This document shows positions 23,015 to 36,826 of a DNA stretch of 49,709 bases, in pieces. Position 1 is the first letter of the stretch; each line of letters begins with the position of its first letter. Made by a program: the position numbers and the translations under genes. Source of the stretch: Phoronis australis (Eukaryota > Phoronida > Phoronidae); NCBI GenBank assembly GCA_002633005.1, contig NMRA01000309.1, positions 354,682 to 404,390 of the forward strand, read 5' to 3'. A model generated the notes under the pieces. That model worked only from the letters and a program-made list of their open reading frames with translations. It ran no database searches and was not told the DNA's origin.

Positions 23015-24129
23015 ATACCACAACACTTTAAAAACAAAAAATTCTCATTTTGATTTGAAATCACTGATCAAGGAATCGGAAGATTTTGTCAGTTTATAAT
23101 AATTATAGCAAAATTACACTTTCCACTCTTCTGGAGACGATGCTATTGTTAAAGTATTCAAATTTTTACCAGACTTTTGTGTCATGTCTGTTGTTGACAA
23201 TTAACTTTACTAATGATGAAGTAAACTACTACTTTTGTTGAGAAATTTTGAAAAATAATATTCCACCCATGCGATATTGTGTACTTAAGTGAGGAGGCAA
23301 TTCAGGAAGAATTCATCACTTGTTTTTCCAGTTTGTCAATTGGCAGAGTGGCAGTGTGGTTGTTTGACATGACTTCTCAGTACTTGTTGGACTGAGAATT
23401 GATAAGGCAGAAGCTAATAAGATAATTGGAAGACATGGAACTAATACATCTTCATAGTGGTAGGCATACAATGGGACCATTAACTGGTCTAGCCAGTATT
23501 TAGGTTCAAGGTAGGCACGCTGAATCACTAGCATTAAGTTAACAAGAAATCAACACACAGAAATTCTGTGCTGAAGTGAAATTAAGCACTGGAAATGCCT
23601 TGAACACCCATGTCAACATCTTAAACCTCAGTTGAGACCACCAACATTATTTTTTTACGGACTGGCCCTATGAATCTGTGAGCAAAATTTACAGACAGCA
23701 TGTTAATCTTATGACTGAAGCCTAGCATTTCATAGTAATAATCAAAAGTGTACTAACTAGCATGTAAACAATACAGTTGAACCACGAACATAAATACAAC
23801 AAATGTCATTGATATCATTGACACAAGAAGCAGAATTAGCAGGCATTATATTGAATGCAGTTCAACTAGGCATAATTCATAGAAAATGCATACGGCGCGT
23901 ATCAAAAATGCAGTAAAGACAACACGAAGAGCAATAAAATACAGGTGACTAATGAGCACAGCCAAATTAGTAGCTGATCAGTTCACACATACTACACCAC
24001 TGGTAATAAACATCATTTGGTTTTTATTTATTACGTAAAATCAACCACTGATATAGATTATGGACTGTTGGCATACTTAAACTGTTCATGAGATGTCTAC
24101 CTTGTTGTATTCTTCCCATTAATTGGCAT
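23015..24129. other. unassigned DNA
   Basis: No gene recognised. TGGCAGTGTGGTT near 23359 was compared with miR-34 and rejected. Confidence 0.45.
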
Positions 24130-24425
24130 CACAATCAAGTAGACAAAAGGGAAGCGACACACTGACCTGACTACTGCGTATTTAACTGACTGCGTGTTTA
24201 ACTGCTATCGACTGCCGGATGGAGTTAATAAAATCAGCCGGGCTGAAACATGTCTCCCCTCATTAATCACGCCATTTACAACTCTCGACTGATATTTCCG
24301 ATCGTGATCGCCACAGTTGACTAAGCAAGCCCTCGGATGTGACCAGCCCGTGACAGACTACATCTCCAACTGACATGCACGACATTGTCTTGGAGGCTGG
24401 TGGAAGGATGCTCTTGTAGTCCTCG
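24130..24425. other. complex, CpG-containing non-repeat segment (possible conserved non-coding element)
   Basis: Compared with its surroundings this segment lacks homopolymers and is richer in G+C and CpG. It contains CGATCGTGATCGCC, several TTAAT/ATTAA sites, and a tandem pair ACTGCGTATTTAACTG / ACTGCGTGTTTAACTG (24173-24204). No frame is open through it. These are the traits of enhancer-like sequence, but conservation cannot be tested here. Confidence 0.25.
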
Positions 24426-27400
24426 CATCATTACCCAAGCACCACCCAGCTTAATGATTCGTTTTAGTTGAAACGCAATGTCTTCATCACGGCTGACCTA
24501 ATATGTTACGAATGCTGACCAAGAGAAAGTTCAAATGCTGAACATCATTACTATGATGACGTACTTTTCAGTACTTGTTCAGCTAATTCACCTGTGCTAC
24601 AATTCATGAAACATCGTTTGAAGCTGACAGTTTAGAATACAAGCAATATACTCTCCATTACCTTATAATCAAAACTTAACTGTGAATATGAATTGCATAT
24701 ATTCGATAAACAATGAGTTTCTTGATCCCCTGTACCACTGATATTCATGTTTATGTCAATAGACAGAATACCATGTGACATAATAGAACAGAGCGGTACA
24801 AAATGACCTAAAAACTTGATGAATAGCACCACGCTAACTGTCTTATAACTTCAAAGGAAAATTGACATTTTTAACTGGTATTTGAAATATTAATCTGCGG
24901 GTTAACTAATGCATAACTGTAGCAACTCAAATGATGATGTCAACAAACTCACAGTTCTAGAGAAATAGTGAGTGAGTGCAAGTTCTGTATTTTGGAACAT
25001 AAAAATGCCTTTGACTATGTTCTTTCTCTCAACAAGTCAACAAAGCGATGTCAAAATACCCAGAAATGGCAGACTCATTCAGTCTCAATACCTGGTACTG
25101 TTGACTCCCAGGCTCCAGTCATCATGAGTTACCAGATTTCAACAGGTAAACAGCTGATAAACTAATTAAAACAGCAAATTAATTGCCAACGCCTGTATCT
25201 CTCTTGACAAAACAACATTAGACCAGCGAAAACATAATACAAGCATGCCAAGGTTAACAGTTAAACTGTGAACTAACTACTACCCGACACAAATCACTAC
25301 AGGCTATAGATTAATTCATGGCGGGATAACCATAGACTAGACTCCTAGAGTCAAATCAAGTCAAGTGGGAATTTGGTCACTTTCTGAGGTCCCAAAATTC
25401 TGCAACCTCAAATGAAGGCAAAACAAGTTTCCAGTTTCAATAATTTTAACGTGTCAAAATACCAAATATGGCGTCGCAAAGTGTGGATGTTCAAGCGTCA
25501 GCTCACATCCTTTCTTGATTTATTCTTCTCGTGAAATCTGACAATTAAATCAAAACAAAACGAGAATTTAATCAAAAACACAACAGTACAATTTCGCAAA
25601 TCTCGGACAAAAATTGCTAAACTTGACCCTTTTCACTGAGTTTTCAAATGCTTACGACATGGGTCAGTGCTAGTTACATTAATTTTCCACTCGTGCCTTA
25701 AACACTATGAAGCGAAATTGTCTGTTCCCATTTTTCAAAAGCTCAGCTTGGAATGATCCTAGTTGATATATCATTCTACAAATGAATAGGCTTATGAGAA
25801 ATATTTTTGTGTTGTAAAATTAAACAGCAAGAAAAGCTTTTTACATGAATAAAATCAAAATAATGATAAGATACAAAAAAGAGGAAACTAGAATCAAATG
25901 AGAGGAAATCCAAACCAAGAAACAGGAAATCCACTTAAAAGCGGAAAATTCCAAGCCCTGTGATTACCTTATTGTAAACGTTATCAACTGCTGTTTTATG
26001 ACATTTACACTAGTAAAGACCATGCGAGAAATAAACTAAAATGTTCTTTATAATTATTTTTTGAGAATTCTGACAAAATATGTCACTCGTTTGCCCTATT
26101 GTGTGCTAACTAGGTGAATTACCAACCCATCATCCATAAAATTCTGAATGTCTGCCCTTACCCAAGCACAAGCTAAAAACTGTCACCAGAAAAGTTTTCT
26201 TAGGATGGTGTTTTTAGGAATAACATTTTCACAACTTTTCTATAATTTCATATAAGCGGTGCAAATGATCCAGTTAAAATTTTTGCTCAAGGTCAAAGCT
26301 TGCAGAAAATTCTAGAAGTAGACATTACTGGTCGTCCCAAACTCAAAAAATTAGGAGAAAGATGAACTTTACCTAGCCAACAATGATAGTATACCAGACT
26401 TTGTTGATACAAAATGCAGTGTCCCATATTTGAGAACTATATTGATGAATGACAACATAAAATTTAAAAAACAAAGGAAAAAAATATTGGAATAAAAAAA
26501 TCTGGCATGAATTTCACTGTTCTAAATCCAGAGTGTCCAAACTGCAGAATTTTCTCTGTAATAACCAAATCTGCAGTTTTGGCCAAAATTTCTCAACATC
26601 GAAGTCCAACAGTACCAACTTGATCAAGTGTTTAAATGTTTAGGGAAAGAACTTGTTTCAGACTGGTAGAAGAAAGTAATATAAATTACTATCAATCAAC
26701 AGTGTGCAAAAATAGTGGTAGTAATCAGGTTGAATTGAAGTCAACGCCCCAAAAAGTGATTATGAAATATATTGTCACCTGGCCTATACAAAACACTAAC
26801 TCAGTTGTGTTAGAAGACAAATCACTATCATTTTTTCTTCTCACTTCTTTACAGAGGGTGTACTTGGGTATGAAAACAGCTGTTGCGTGTTCTCCAAATG
26901 CACTCTACCCTGTACTATGCCCGCTTATCAACACAACCTTGACTGCTCTAAGAGCACCTGTCCCCTTGAACTGTTCTTCACTTCAAGAACTGCAGCATTT
27001 TCCCCGTTGCATAATTTCTTAATCCAAACTGGCGACTGCTAAAATAATTAGTTGCTCTGAAGGCTGAATAAGAATCTCATGAACTTACTTGACAAGTAAC
27101 TCTACATAGTAAATCCACTACATTTTTGACATGAACTAGTTTGTATTGCTGTCAGCCATGTTGCTTATGGTACACAAACTCGGAGCTTATTGTATTCAGT
27201 CTTCACCAATCATGACTTGTCGTTTTGCAGCAATAAGTCACCTTAATTTAAAAGTTTGTACATTGAAAATCCATGTACCTAGATTTTCGCTTAAGTTTAC
27301 TTGCTAAACTTGTCACACAGCAGGATCCTACAGCTACGGCAGACTCAGTCCAAAGCTCCACCTATTGTGCAGACACTGATACACCTAGTTCACTAGCAGG

Positions 27401-30169
27401 GCTACTTCGCACATCACCAACACTCATACTCATTCAAGTTCATTGTCGTCAAAATCATTATCACCACTTCCGTCATGACAAATCTCACTGTTCATTTTCA
27501 CTTTAAGCACTCAAGTTCCTCTTAATATTTATAGGTTAATGATAAACTGTCAACCGCTACTTATGCAGGCTCAGTGTTGGACAGGGAAAGTTGAGCACCA
27601 AAAAGGTGATTCAGCCCTCTCTCTACAAGAGCAATGGGCATTGGCAAGTTGAAGATATCATATCTGAAATGTAATCATTAAGGAAGTGTACCATAAATTG
27701 AGATAGTGATAATGAACTCCATATGTCCCAGTCCTGCTAATGATACACTGGCTTAAAGCTTTTATGCAAGGAATTAGTTAGTTGGTGCAGTTTGTATTCA
27801 ATTTACAATCAAAACCTATTATTTCAGATTCTGGAAACCTATTACCTTTGTAAAAATTAGAGACCTTGCAAGTACATTCGAAATAATTTAAGTCATTTGG
27901 TAAAAGTAAGAAATAACGATGGGGAACTAAAATCACGGAGCTGCTCTTGGATCCATTTTCTCAAATGTAAAAGAGTAATGTTTTCACCAGTTGATGCCTG
28001 GTTTTATAGCCGTACAATGGAGTGGTAGCCATGTCATTTTTGAGTGGCAACTGTTAATTGTTTTTCAAGGAACAACAACTTGACCAATACAGCTATGTTT
28101 TTGAACTAAACATCTTTAACAACACAGCTGTTTTCTTGCCGAAAAACATATCCCACCAATCTTCAGTCTGCCAAACCAAATTGATGAGACTTGCTGATAT
28201 TTCAATGGCATACCCAAAACTGAAATACATGGCCTGGTTCTACATGTCTGTCCTCAGATTTCGCCTGTTCAAAGGAACTTGCTTCCTGATGACCTCTAGG
28301 GGTGCGTTCCACAGACCAAGTATCTAGCGAGAAAAACGAGATCACACAAGACCATGCAAATCTCTCGCAAAGTCAGGCGAGCGAAAGGCAACTGTTTTGC
28401 GGTATGATTGAGACCTTACTATGGTAATCTAGTGAAATGGCGGCTACTGGTCAGTGAGGTTTTAATGTATAATTATGGGATAGAATTCATAAATTATAGG
28501 ATAGAGCTCACTGTTTCTGCTCCATAAACAAAGATTTCTCACTGAAAATGACTGGCAAATGCTTCGTGTTTTTGTAACTCGGACCACATTTTGTTTTGAC
28601 TGAATTAATAGTCGTACCATCCAGCACTGGTTTGAAGAAGGGCAGTCAGTCAATGCAATACATAATGGATATGGTAATATAACTGAACTACAATTCATTG
28701 CTACGATATTTTAAAAATGCACTGGTTTTCTCATTTATATCCCTTGCACACTTTCGAGTTATCATTCAGCTTTCAAGCACTTATAAAATAAAAGTCTACT
28801 AATGATTTGTCAACTTGTTCCCTTGGACATGGACCAATTTAAAAATGTATCTTTGTAGTTTTAAAACACAAACTGAAGATTAGAGAACGCAAAAAGATGA
28901 AAACATATTACCAAAATCAAAGAAACTGCATTCTAAACATTTCACTTCATGACTTACTTTGAGTAGTGTAGCTTCCCAAGAGAGCAATATTTTAATATTC
29001 GTCTCTTAGACATATTACTTTGACTCTTAAATCGAGTCTACCTACAGCAAAATTTTACAAATTTAGGACACTTAATATGGCCAACATGTGAAATTTTATT
29101 TTCTCATTTCTTCTATCAAAGACACATACGGTAATACCAAATGAATGTGTCACCATGTTCAAGTTCTTTATCATAGCTATGACCAGATGATAGGTTGAAA
29201 TTTGTGGGAATTCACAATATTAGAAGCCCTTTGGCAATTATCTTTATTGAAATTGGTAATATAAACAGAGCCTAACAACTGGACTCAAGGGCCTTGATGT
29301 TCATTCAAAGCTGCATAGTCCTATATAAGTATTACAGGCGACAGGGTAAACATTAAACAGTAAACGTTAAACATCCTTATGAAACGCAAACCATTAAATC
29401 GATTGGTGAAAAAGTCAGCAACCAATTAATATACCTGTAGATACACTATACTAGAAGTACACAAAGAGCACAAATACCTGAGCTTAATAATAATCTGTGT
29501 ACAAAATCTGAAACAGTGTAAATAACAGAATAACGTTGGGCTAATATTGAAGATCCATAACGGTGTCGACACTTTCAATGAAAGGATGGCAAGTGTTTGT
29601 TTAAAAATATAACTTATTGGCATCTCAATTACCGAAATGCTTTCACAAAGAAAAGCCTTCCAGTCTCGAATAAGTGATTAAAAGTCATCTAGTTCTGACA
29701 AGTTCATTGGTCAAAAACTGAAGATCGTTAAAAGTTGAAGTATTTTCACCATTTGAACTTTCAAAATGTAAAAGCTGTTTCATACACCAGGATGGAAATC
29801 AGCCGTACAAATCAGGCCAATACAGTCTACCTTCACTGGTTGGTGTTAGAACCTATATCCTATTGGACAGAAAAAGAAAAAAGTTATATAACGTGTACCC
29901 AGTTCCAAGGGTTGAAAGTCTGGGAAGATGCTGGCTCACTCTCGAATGAGCCCAGTGGTGTTTAGGCCATGGCTTGCCAACAATATAAAGCAGTAATTCA
30001 GAACAATTTGTTGCAGACTAGAATAAAAACAATGCAATGCTTCAAATTCATTGGTTGTTTGGAATGATTTTCACAGGTACATGTAGAGCTAAGCAATCTG
30101 ATTTGCCATTAGTGAATACACACATTTAACCTTTGACATTAATTTGAATACATTCCAGGAATTAAAGCT
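24426..30169. other. long gene-poor stretch
   Basis: No coding exon with a recognisable domain in 5.7 kb. The longest frame, 26636-27022 (128 codons), has no known motif and no codon-use contrast with its surroundings. Other frames are shorter. Short AAATTTAGGACAC and CAAATCTCGGACAAAAATTG scraps near 29055 and 25600 resemble TTCGGACA-family pieces. Otherwise nothing is assigned. Confidence 0.5.
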
Positions 30170-30235
30170 ACATTTCACCCTGTTTAGCAGGCTAAAAATG
30201 AAAATCCATTACGGTAACCCTTTCACTTCCTTGTA
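30170..30235 (+). repeat. short dispersed repeat paired with 41043-41103
   Basis: AAGCTACATTTCACCCTG, TTTAGCAGGCTAAAAATGAA and CCCTTTCACT match AAGATGCATTTCGCCTG, TTTAGCTGACTAAAAACGAA and ATTTTCACT at 41043-41103, in the same order. Non-coding. Confidence 0.45.
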
Positions 30236-30477
30236 AACTGTATTATAAACCCAAGGCCTACACATAATTAATGTTTCCATTCTAAGTCTTTATTCCCATG
30301 ATGAATGATTTCTATATCGGTAATCAAGAATATCAGTGGGTAACAGAAATGCAACTCTTTCACAAGGAATATCACGAGACCAACTTTATGACAGTAAAAG
30401 ATTCAACTTGATTTAACTTTTATTAGCTGGCTAAACATGGAGGAATGCAGCTTTAAGACATCATCCTATAACTTACT
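30236..30477. other. unassigned DNA
   Basis: GAGACCAACTTTATGA near 30378 resembles GAGACCAACTTTGAATG at 35131, a possible scrap of another repeat. Nothing else seen. Confidence 0.35.
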
Positions 30478-30672
30478 ATCGTAGCATCTCATCAACTTCA
30501 GACAAAAATAATTGACAAACTGACGTGTCAATCATTGGTGCGAATGTCCACAGTTTCTCAAAACATTTTATGATGCTAGCTTTGGTATAGAACTTGAAAA
30601 TGAGGGTGATTAAATTTCATGAAAAAACAAATTGTGTCCAAACTGGTGAAAATTTACCACATTTAGAAAAGA
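30478..30672 (+). repeat. CCACAGTTTCTCA-core repeat, copy 3
   Basis: GCATCTCATCAACTTCAG, ACAAAAATAATTGAC, GAATGTCCACAGTTTCTCAA, TTGGTATAGAACTT and GGTGAAAATTTACCAC align with copies at 3219 and 20824. Closest to copy 1 in its middle and to copy 2 at its ends. Confidence 0.5.
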
Positions 30673-33514
30673 TGATGATTTTGCAAAATGTCGAGTACCA
30701 TCACCCGTGCAGGGATAGTTACTAAAACTCCACTGGAAATGTATATTGAATTACGAAATGAAGCAACCGCATAATCAGAAACCTAGTGTTCTAGAGGCTC
30801 GCGTGACTTCTATCAAACTCGTATCTTCAAAGACAAAAAGTGTTCAAATGTCACTACGTGCTACAACTCCTCCATGGAAATCACATGTTTTTTGACGAAG
30901 CACAGCAGTGCCCCATTTCAAAGCATATTGGAAAAGATGTCCACAGAATATTTGCTCTAGATTTGGGAATCTGTTCAGTGTTGACCCGTGTGAGAACCCT
31001 TCCAAGCTGCCTTTATGGGTGTGATCAATCGACAAATGATCAATTGCTCATCATTCAGATAGGTCTCGCTGGCGATGTTTTATGAATATCTTATAATACA
31101 ACTACAAACAAGATATTCCCCCAGGCCCATTTGACATGAAAAAGACGTGAATGAACTCGATGAGCGGGGATGCGTTGCCAGCAGAGATGAAAACTTTTTG
31201 AAGATAAGAAATACTGTCATTTAATGAATGGGCATTGAATTAAAGTAAGCGAAGGACACAGCTTGTAGTTCCAAAGACGGTCAATCCTTGCCAGTTACGT
31301 TGAGTTTGACTCGTTTCTCAGAAAAAACCAAGCAGACTGAATGCATGACTTGAGATTTTGTTTAATTACATTAAACAAATTAGCCAAATGATAGAACCTC
31401 CCCCATACATTGATTGGATTCAAACTGCACACTCAGTGTTGGATAAACTCGTCAAACAATCCTAGTGAAAATCCAGTGGACAGAATTGTATTTGAGGTAT
31501 GTTTTGTGGACAAAGTTTCCTGCTTCTATCCTTCCCCACTTAATTTCCCCTCGATTTTTTGGAATGGGTGCAAACGTGCTGAGAATTAAATTGATGTGGC
31601 AGGGCCTTAAAACAGAAATTTTTAACAAAACAAAATTCTACTTCATGACATTTTGTTCTGAATTGAAGAAAACTTGAATTAGCAACAAAATTTCAAATAA
31701 GCTACTAAATGCTAATTATGTCACTATGGCAACAACCAGTGGACAACTATCCTGTCGGTGTAAAGATTCTAAATAAGAGAGAAACCAATTTCAACATTAA
31801 TGCTCATACCAATAGCTTCTCTTGTAGGTACTGTTTTTAATTAACGAGGTATAATTAAGCATTGCAGGCAGATATCAAATGTTCAACTAGAATCACCACC
31901 TGATCCACGATTTGAGCTCCTGTACAGGGTGATACAAAAAGATGGACATAATACAAAAATGTAGCACTGTCATCAAACACATTAATTGTTTGGAACACCC
32001 TGTGAATAAGAATCAAATTAAGTTTAGAAATGGTTGACCTAAGTTAAAAGAAGGGTATGAATTTTACTTAGTGCATTACTTAGTTTTGTCAAATTTTACA
32101 AATAGGATAACGCAAATGACTGGGAAAGGTCGTGAAAACAGGCACATCATGTGTTGGTTCTGCACAGTGGACATGGCTCGATCATTAGATACAAAAAAAA
32201 TTGTGCCGTTAGAATAAAATTGCAAAGACATCAATGTTCCAACGGCGAAACTAACGAGAGATTGATATTAAAATAAATTATTATTGTTAATTTCTTAATG
32301 TTCTAGCTAATCATAACTGACAGCTTTAAACGTGACAAATCAGCGCGTTATATGAATGGAGGACTTAGTTGATGATAACTAATACTATAGGCTCGGCTTG
32401 ACATGATCAAGGACTCCAATGAAACGATGTATCACAGTACTTTTTTTAGTAACTTATTACTAGCACTAACTTTTGTGTTTTTTTTGATTATTTTTTACAA
32501 ATAAAAACTTATTCATTAAAAATGCTGGTTTACATTATTAACAACAATATTCCAGCGTGTTGTTCACTTTTGAATCATCGACACGACAGCTGACAATTGC
32601 GGTTAACTACAGTTGAGTCAGTCAACCATCATAGACGCAGCTGAATCCAAGCAAATGTGACTGCAGGCAAGCAAAGGAAGTGGTTCACTTAGAGGGGCTT
32701 CCTTAACAAACAGCTTAATGTCGCCAGGGCACAAGATTGCAATCGGTCACGATCGGCAGTCCAATTAACTGACAAAAATCAAATCAAACTTGGTGAAATC
32801 TAATGGCGACAGTGTTTTTGTACTAAATGCAAATGGGTTTCATGACCGTGTCTCTAAATGTAAATAGGTTTCAAGACACTGTCAGAGCCAACTAATCAGC
32901 AGAATGCAAGAACCTTTTCAAACTTGAAACATGAGAATAATGGATCCTATGTTAAAACATTGAAATTATGAAAAATGTGCAAAACATTAACAGCGAAAAC
33001 AATTTCATTCTTGGTTGATAACACTTTTGATGACGTAAGTAATAAAAGGTGCACTTCACTTCTCGTACAAAAAGTACTAATTTTTCATAAAACCTTCCAT
33101 TACAAAATTGCCTAGTTTTAACAGATTTAAAATTCCACTAGAGATTAAACAATAGAAACGGTGCAGTCAGTATAAGTTACTGTTCAGTAATTTGTCATGA
33201 AATAATCATTTTTACCAGGTTCTGCTTTAAGACAGTTAAGTACAATAATTCAATGCGAATGAGATGAATTCTGAATGTGGAAATACCTATAGCTCAATAT
33301 TACGCCTACAGTACTACAACTAAAACATTACTTTTTTCTTACAAGGTTCATGACTATGATTTGAAAACAAACAACATTATTTGATCCTTACGAATAGGAA
33401 TGTTCTTTCCCAAAGTCTGAAGTTGCAAACCTCCCAGGCTTTCAACGATTCAAGCTGCTGAGTTTGAGAGAACCATTGGCAACGGACACACAGGCATCAA
33501 TTTAAGGTTTACCG
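30673..33514. other. gene-poor DNA with one lower-repeat segment
   Basis: No gene recognised; the frames at 30840-31085 and 31465-31677 carry no domain. The part from 32555 to 32765 is homopolymer-free and CpG-containing (CGACACGACAGCTGAC, GGTCACGATCGGCAG) and could be regulatory, with no direct proof. Confidence 0.45.
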
Positions 33515-34557
33515 CAAAAACGCTGGTAGGGATTTTCGTTTAGTCTTTAAGTCTGGTTTCTATGACAAATTAACTCGCAAAACATAAGATTTTCGTAAAA
33601 AAAATAGGAGTCGTATTCGTCTTTGTTACATTATGCACAAACTATGCCTTTATATCGAAAATTCTTATAGTGTTTTGACGCTGATGAATAAATATTAAGT
33701 TTGGAACGATTCAGAGAAAACCACTAAGCTGTTTTCAAGAACTCGTGTTCCTTAGTTCAAATTAAGTCAATTCGCCGAAGCCGAGAAAAAGCCGATTAAG
33801 TTGTGAGATGTGAAAATCTCAAGGTCTTCGGTTAATTATTCGGTGAGAAATTGTTTTCGGTCAATATAACCTAAACATGCCATAACCATGTTCACTATTT
33901 CAACATTCACTCACAATGTCAACTGAATTTTCAGTGCGTAATTAACTTAATTATCACTAAAACATTTTAAGTTTGTTTGTGGGGTTTCCTGTGCCTTGTG
34001 TTATCTAGGTCAGAAGGCGGAGTCAGCAGTAAGTAGGCCAACAGTTTATTGTATACACACCACATACAGGGGAGAATGATAATCAAGAAACCGAGTACAT
34101 AATAGACAATAGAAATAGAGTCTGAGTCTGTGTCTAAAGCGCACCGTGAGCATGTGATCGAAACAGCAAAATGTCAAATTACCAATCAAATTAACGAATT
34201 TCATGGAGGATTTATCTTTAATTTAATAACGTGCTGTGTTAAAGAACAGAGACAGTTCAGCGTCTTGGCATTCGGTGTATTTGTTCTTAACAATCGGATA
34301 TATGCAGACGCACAACTCTCTCAGGATTAAAAGTTTGCTATGTCTTGGTTGACAACCCTGCAATCATTGACCTCGGAAGTAAACAAATTTTCACAAGGAT
34401 GTGCTTGTGTGGTTCCAAGGTCAGTGGTTTTGCTCAATCTTTTTTCTTGCTACAAGGTATATATTTCCTATTTGAAGTTGCCGGAAAGAAGATAAGGGAT
34501 TTTGCTAGACATGTGTAATATATTGTAAAAAACAGCAAATTTTTTTAATAAGGTTTG
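33515..34557 (+). repeat. long non-coding interspersed repeat, copy 2
   Basis: Collinear with 11265-12375 from AAAAACGCTG to the ATAAGG end, with many substitutions and small indels. Lacks the first ~230 bases present in copies 1 and 3. Near 34020 it differs from copy 1 by a replaced stretch. The frame at 34130-34330 is not conserved. Confidence 0.75.
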
Positions 34558-36469
34558 TGACAACTGGATCTTGTCTCTTTGAACTTTCAATGTGTCCATA
34601 TTATGGTACGGATCAAGAAAACGGTAATACCAAAGAAATGGGAATCAAGAAAAAATAATTTTCAGTTGTACACTTCCAGACTGAGGTTTTAATTCACAAC
34701 AGACTTTTTCCGCCAGGTATAACAAATGTACGTCTGCTTCGATGCAAGACGAAGTGGCATAACAACTGGGCACCAAGCTCAGAGACCAGGAGTGAGAAAC
34801 ACCACTGCACCATTTTGTTCAAGGACAACTTGACTGTCCTCTGGTTACAAGTCCGGTCTTCACCTATTTTTCCAGTAACCTCAAGACTTCCCTTTTTTGA
34901 AGAGTTTTTGGTTATTGGGAAAGCAAACATCTTGAACTTCAGTAATTCTTGTAAGAATATGTAGATTAAATTGCAGTTGCGAGAATCCCCTACAGTGATA
35001 CGCCATCTAGTGTTTAATCCGGATATCGCTTGCCAGTGAGCAATTAGCAACTTTTGTAAGATGGGAATTTCTCCAATGAGAAAGTGACATACACAGCTTG
35101 CATCAGGGGTTCACCTATATAATGGGTGTTATGAGACCAACTTTGAATGCAACTGACTTACTATATCGGTAATGAGTAAAGAGCAGAAAAGTTCACTTAA
35201 TTAAAGAAAACTGCAAAGTAGTCCTACATGACAACTGCTTTATAAGGTAAAATAGCACATCAAATCTTTTCAACAATTTAGAACAAATTACATTGGACAC
35301 TGAAATTGCATGCGAAACTAATAAAGGAGCACTTAAGTGAAACTTGTAATTGAACTCAGTCAATTGCAAATTGGAAAGGAATTAAATGTAGGCGATAAAG
35401 CGGGCCAATTGTGAGCAAATGGCTGCAATCTGTCTTTGAAATCTGCCCTGAGTAGTCCGCTGGGCCCACTAATAGCAAGCAGTAGACGTTATCTCCAGTA
35501 CCTGATCCAACTCAGAAGGCATCTGGGCAACCATTAATTAAAAACAATGTGAGAATACTAATTATCTAAAAAAAAACAGCATGACATATCTCCTGTCTAT
35601 TGTGTTTCAAGGCAGACTCTGTGGCCACCACTCTCATGTTGCCACGGAAATCAAGTCAAACCCAGTGTGAAAATGGCATTTCCACAAAGCATTGGGAATT
35701 TCAATTAACTTCTCAACATTATGAAATCCCGCTGATGGAGTGAAGAAATCTGGGCTACTTTGCCATGTAGCTAGATGAAATTGACATTGCATTAGTTCTT
35801 GACACGCTTAATAAACCTGGCTTGGCGTAGAACAAGTCCAGTTAAATGCTATGTGTGTCACCAACAGTGATTAAGCACAATAAAACAGATCATTTCTATT
35901 ATCAAGTGCTACTTGATATATTTTGAAAAGCACATTGTAAAATGGAGCGTCTGCCGCCATCTTGGATTAGAATTATCAATAAGCATAAGTGAGTTGCCTG
36001 TGGGTTTACAAATATTGAAAAACTCAAATGTAATGGTTTTAACCTTTCACAACACTTTTTGTCCTCTAGGTACAACTCAATTTCCATCATAAGTGGCAGT
36101 GTATTTGCAAGCAATACAAAATAAACGCCAAAAAATTGCCAATATAGCTGTACAAAACAATTGTAAAGTTATGCAGGACCCTAGAAAAATATGCAAAACT
36201 GGCTGACTTCGGAATATCATATCCCAGAAATGACTGATGGATTTATAACACATCTTCAGATACTATGCTTTACAAGACTTTGGAACAGTGTTTAAAATAT
36301 TCCATTTTGGATGATTTATGTGAAAAAAATCAAAAGTAGCATAAAACGAAATCTAAATGATAATTTAGAAAACAGCTGTGTTTTAAGATTTGATCTTGAA
36401 CATTAGTATCAATAAACTTTGGTCATGTTATTGATAACATTGCGTTGCTATTAATTTACCTTTCTCTTT
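34558..36469. other. unassigned DNA including a possible conserved non-coding segment
   Basis: No gene recognised. The frame 34694-35050 (minus, 118 codons) has no recognisable domain. The part 35390-35720 has balanced composition with few repeats and contains AACCATTAATTAAAAACAAT and CTAATTATC homeodomain-type cores. It could be an enhancer, but this is a weak inference. A CGCCATCTAGTG string at 35001 is an imperfect CTCF-like match on the minus strand. Confidence 0.4.
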
Positions 36470-36630
36470 TGCTAAATTTTGCAAAAAACGCATGGTCACG
36501 TGACCTAATTAATGACAGATTGGTACAAAAGCAAAAATAAAATCCCGCAGGTTTTCCTCTTTTAGAAAATACGTGCTTTTACTGAGTTAACATCTTTAGT
36601 TTTGTACATATTTTGTTACATAGACAGACT
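36470..36630 (+). repeat. AATTAATGWCAGATTGGTA repeat, copy 2
   Basis: Collinear with 7140-7330 over about 130 bases. This copy carries a 12-base perfect palindrome GGTCACGTGACC (36494-36505) where the other copy reads GGACATGAGACC, so the palindrome may have been created by substitution within a repeat. Confidence 0.45.
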
Positions 36631-36826
36631 TGTCGATAAGGTCCGGCATAATTTACATAACTAGGGCAAAGCCTTATATTGCACTCGCGACATCAGTGTA
36701 CAACTGCAACAAAGAGTACGTTGAAACATTTCAAGTGTGCTCACACACTTGCCCGGTATCGTGCAATAATTAAACTGTGTGAAGTGGTAAGGACGTGACC
36801 CCAGCACAGGGTTAAAGTCACGTGAC
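36494..36826. promoter_or_regulatory. two GTCACGTGAC E-box palindromes upstream of the receptor
   Basis: GTCACGTGAC occurs at 36495-36504 and at 36817-36826, and a GGACGTGACC half-relative lies at 36791. This 10-base palindrome is the classic target of USF/MITF/TFEB-type bHLH-zipper factors. The sites are 0.7-1.0 kb before the receptor start codon and could belong to its promoter or first exon region. No TATA box or clear transcription start was seen. The first site lies inside a dispersed repeat. Confidence 0.3.

Noticed and set aside
23359-23375. TGGCAGTGTGGTT resembling the first 13 bases of miR-34
   Set aside because: The rest of the mature sequence differs and no complementary arm follows within 80 bases.
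26636-27022. 128-codon frame as a possible gene or exon
   Set aside because: No domain, no signal for splicing or codon bias that I can see, and length is within chance for AT-rich DNA with many frames examined.
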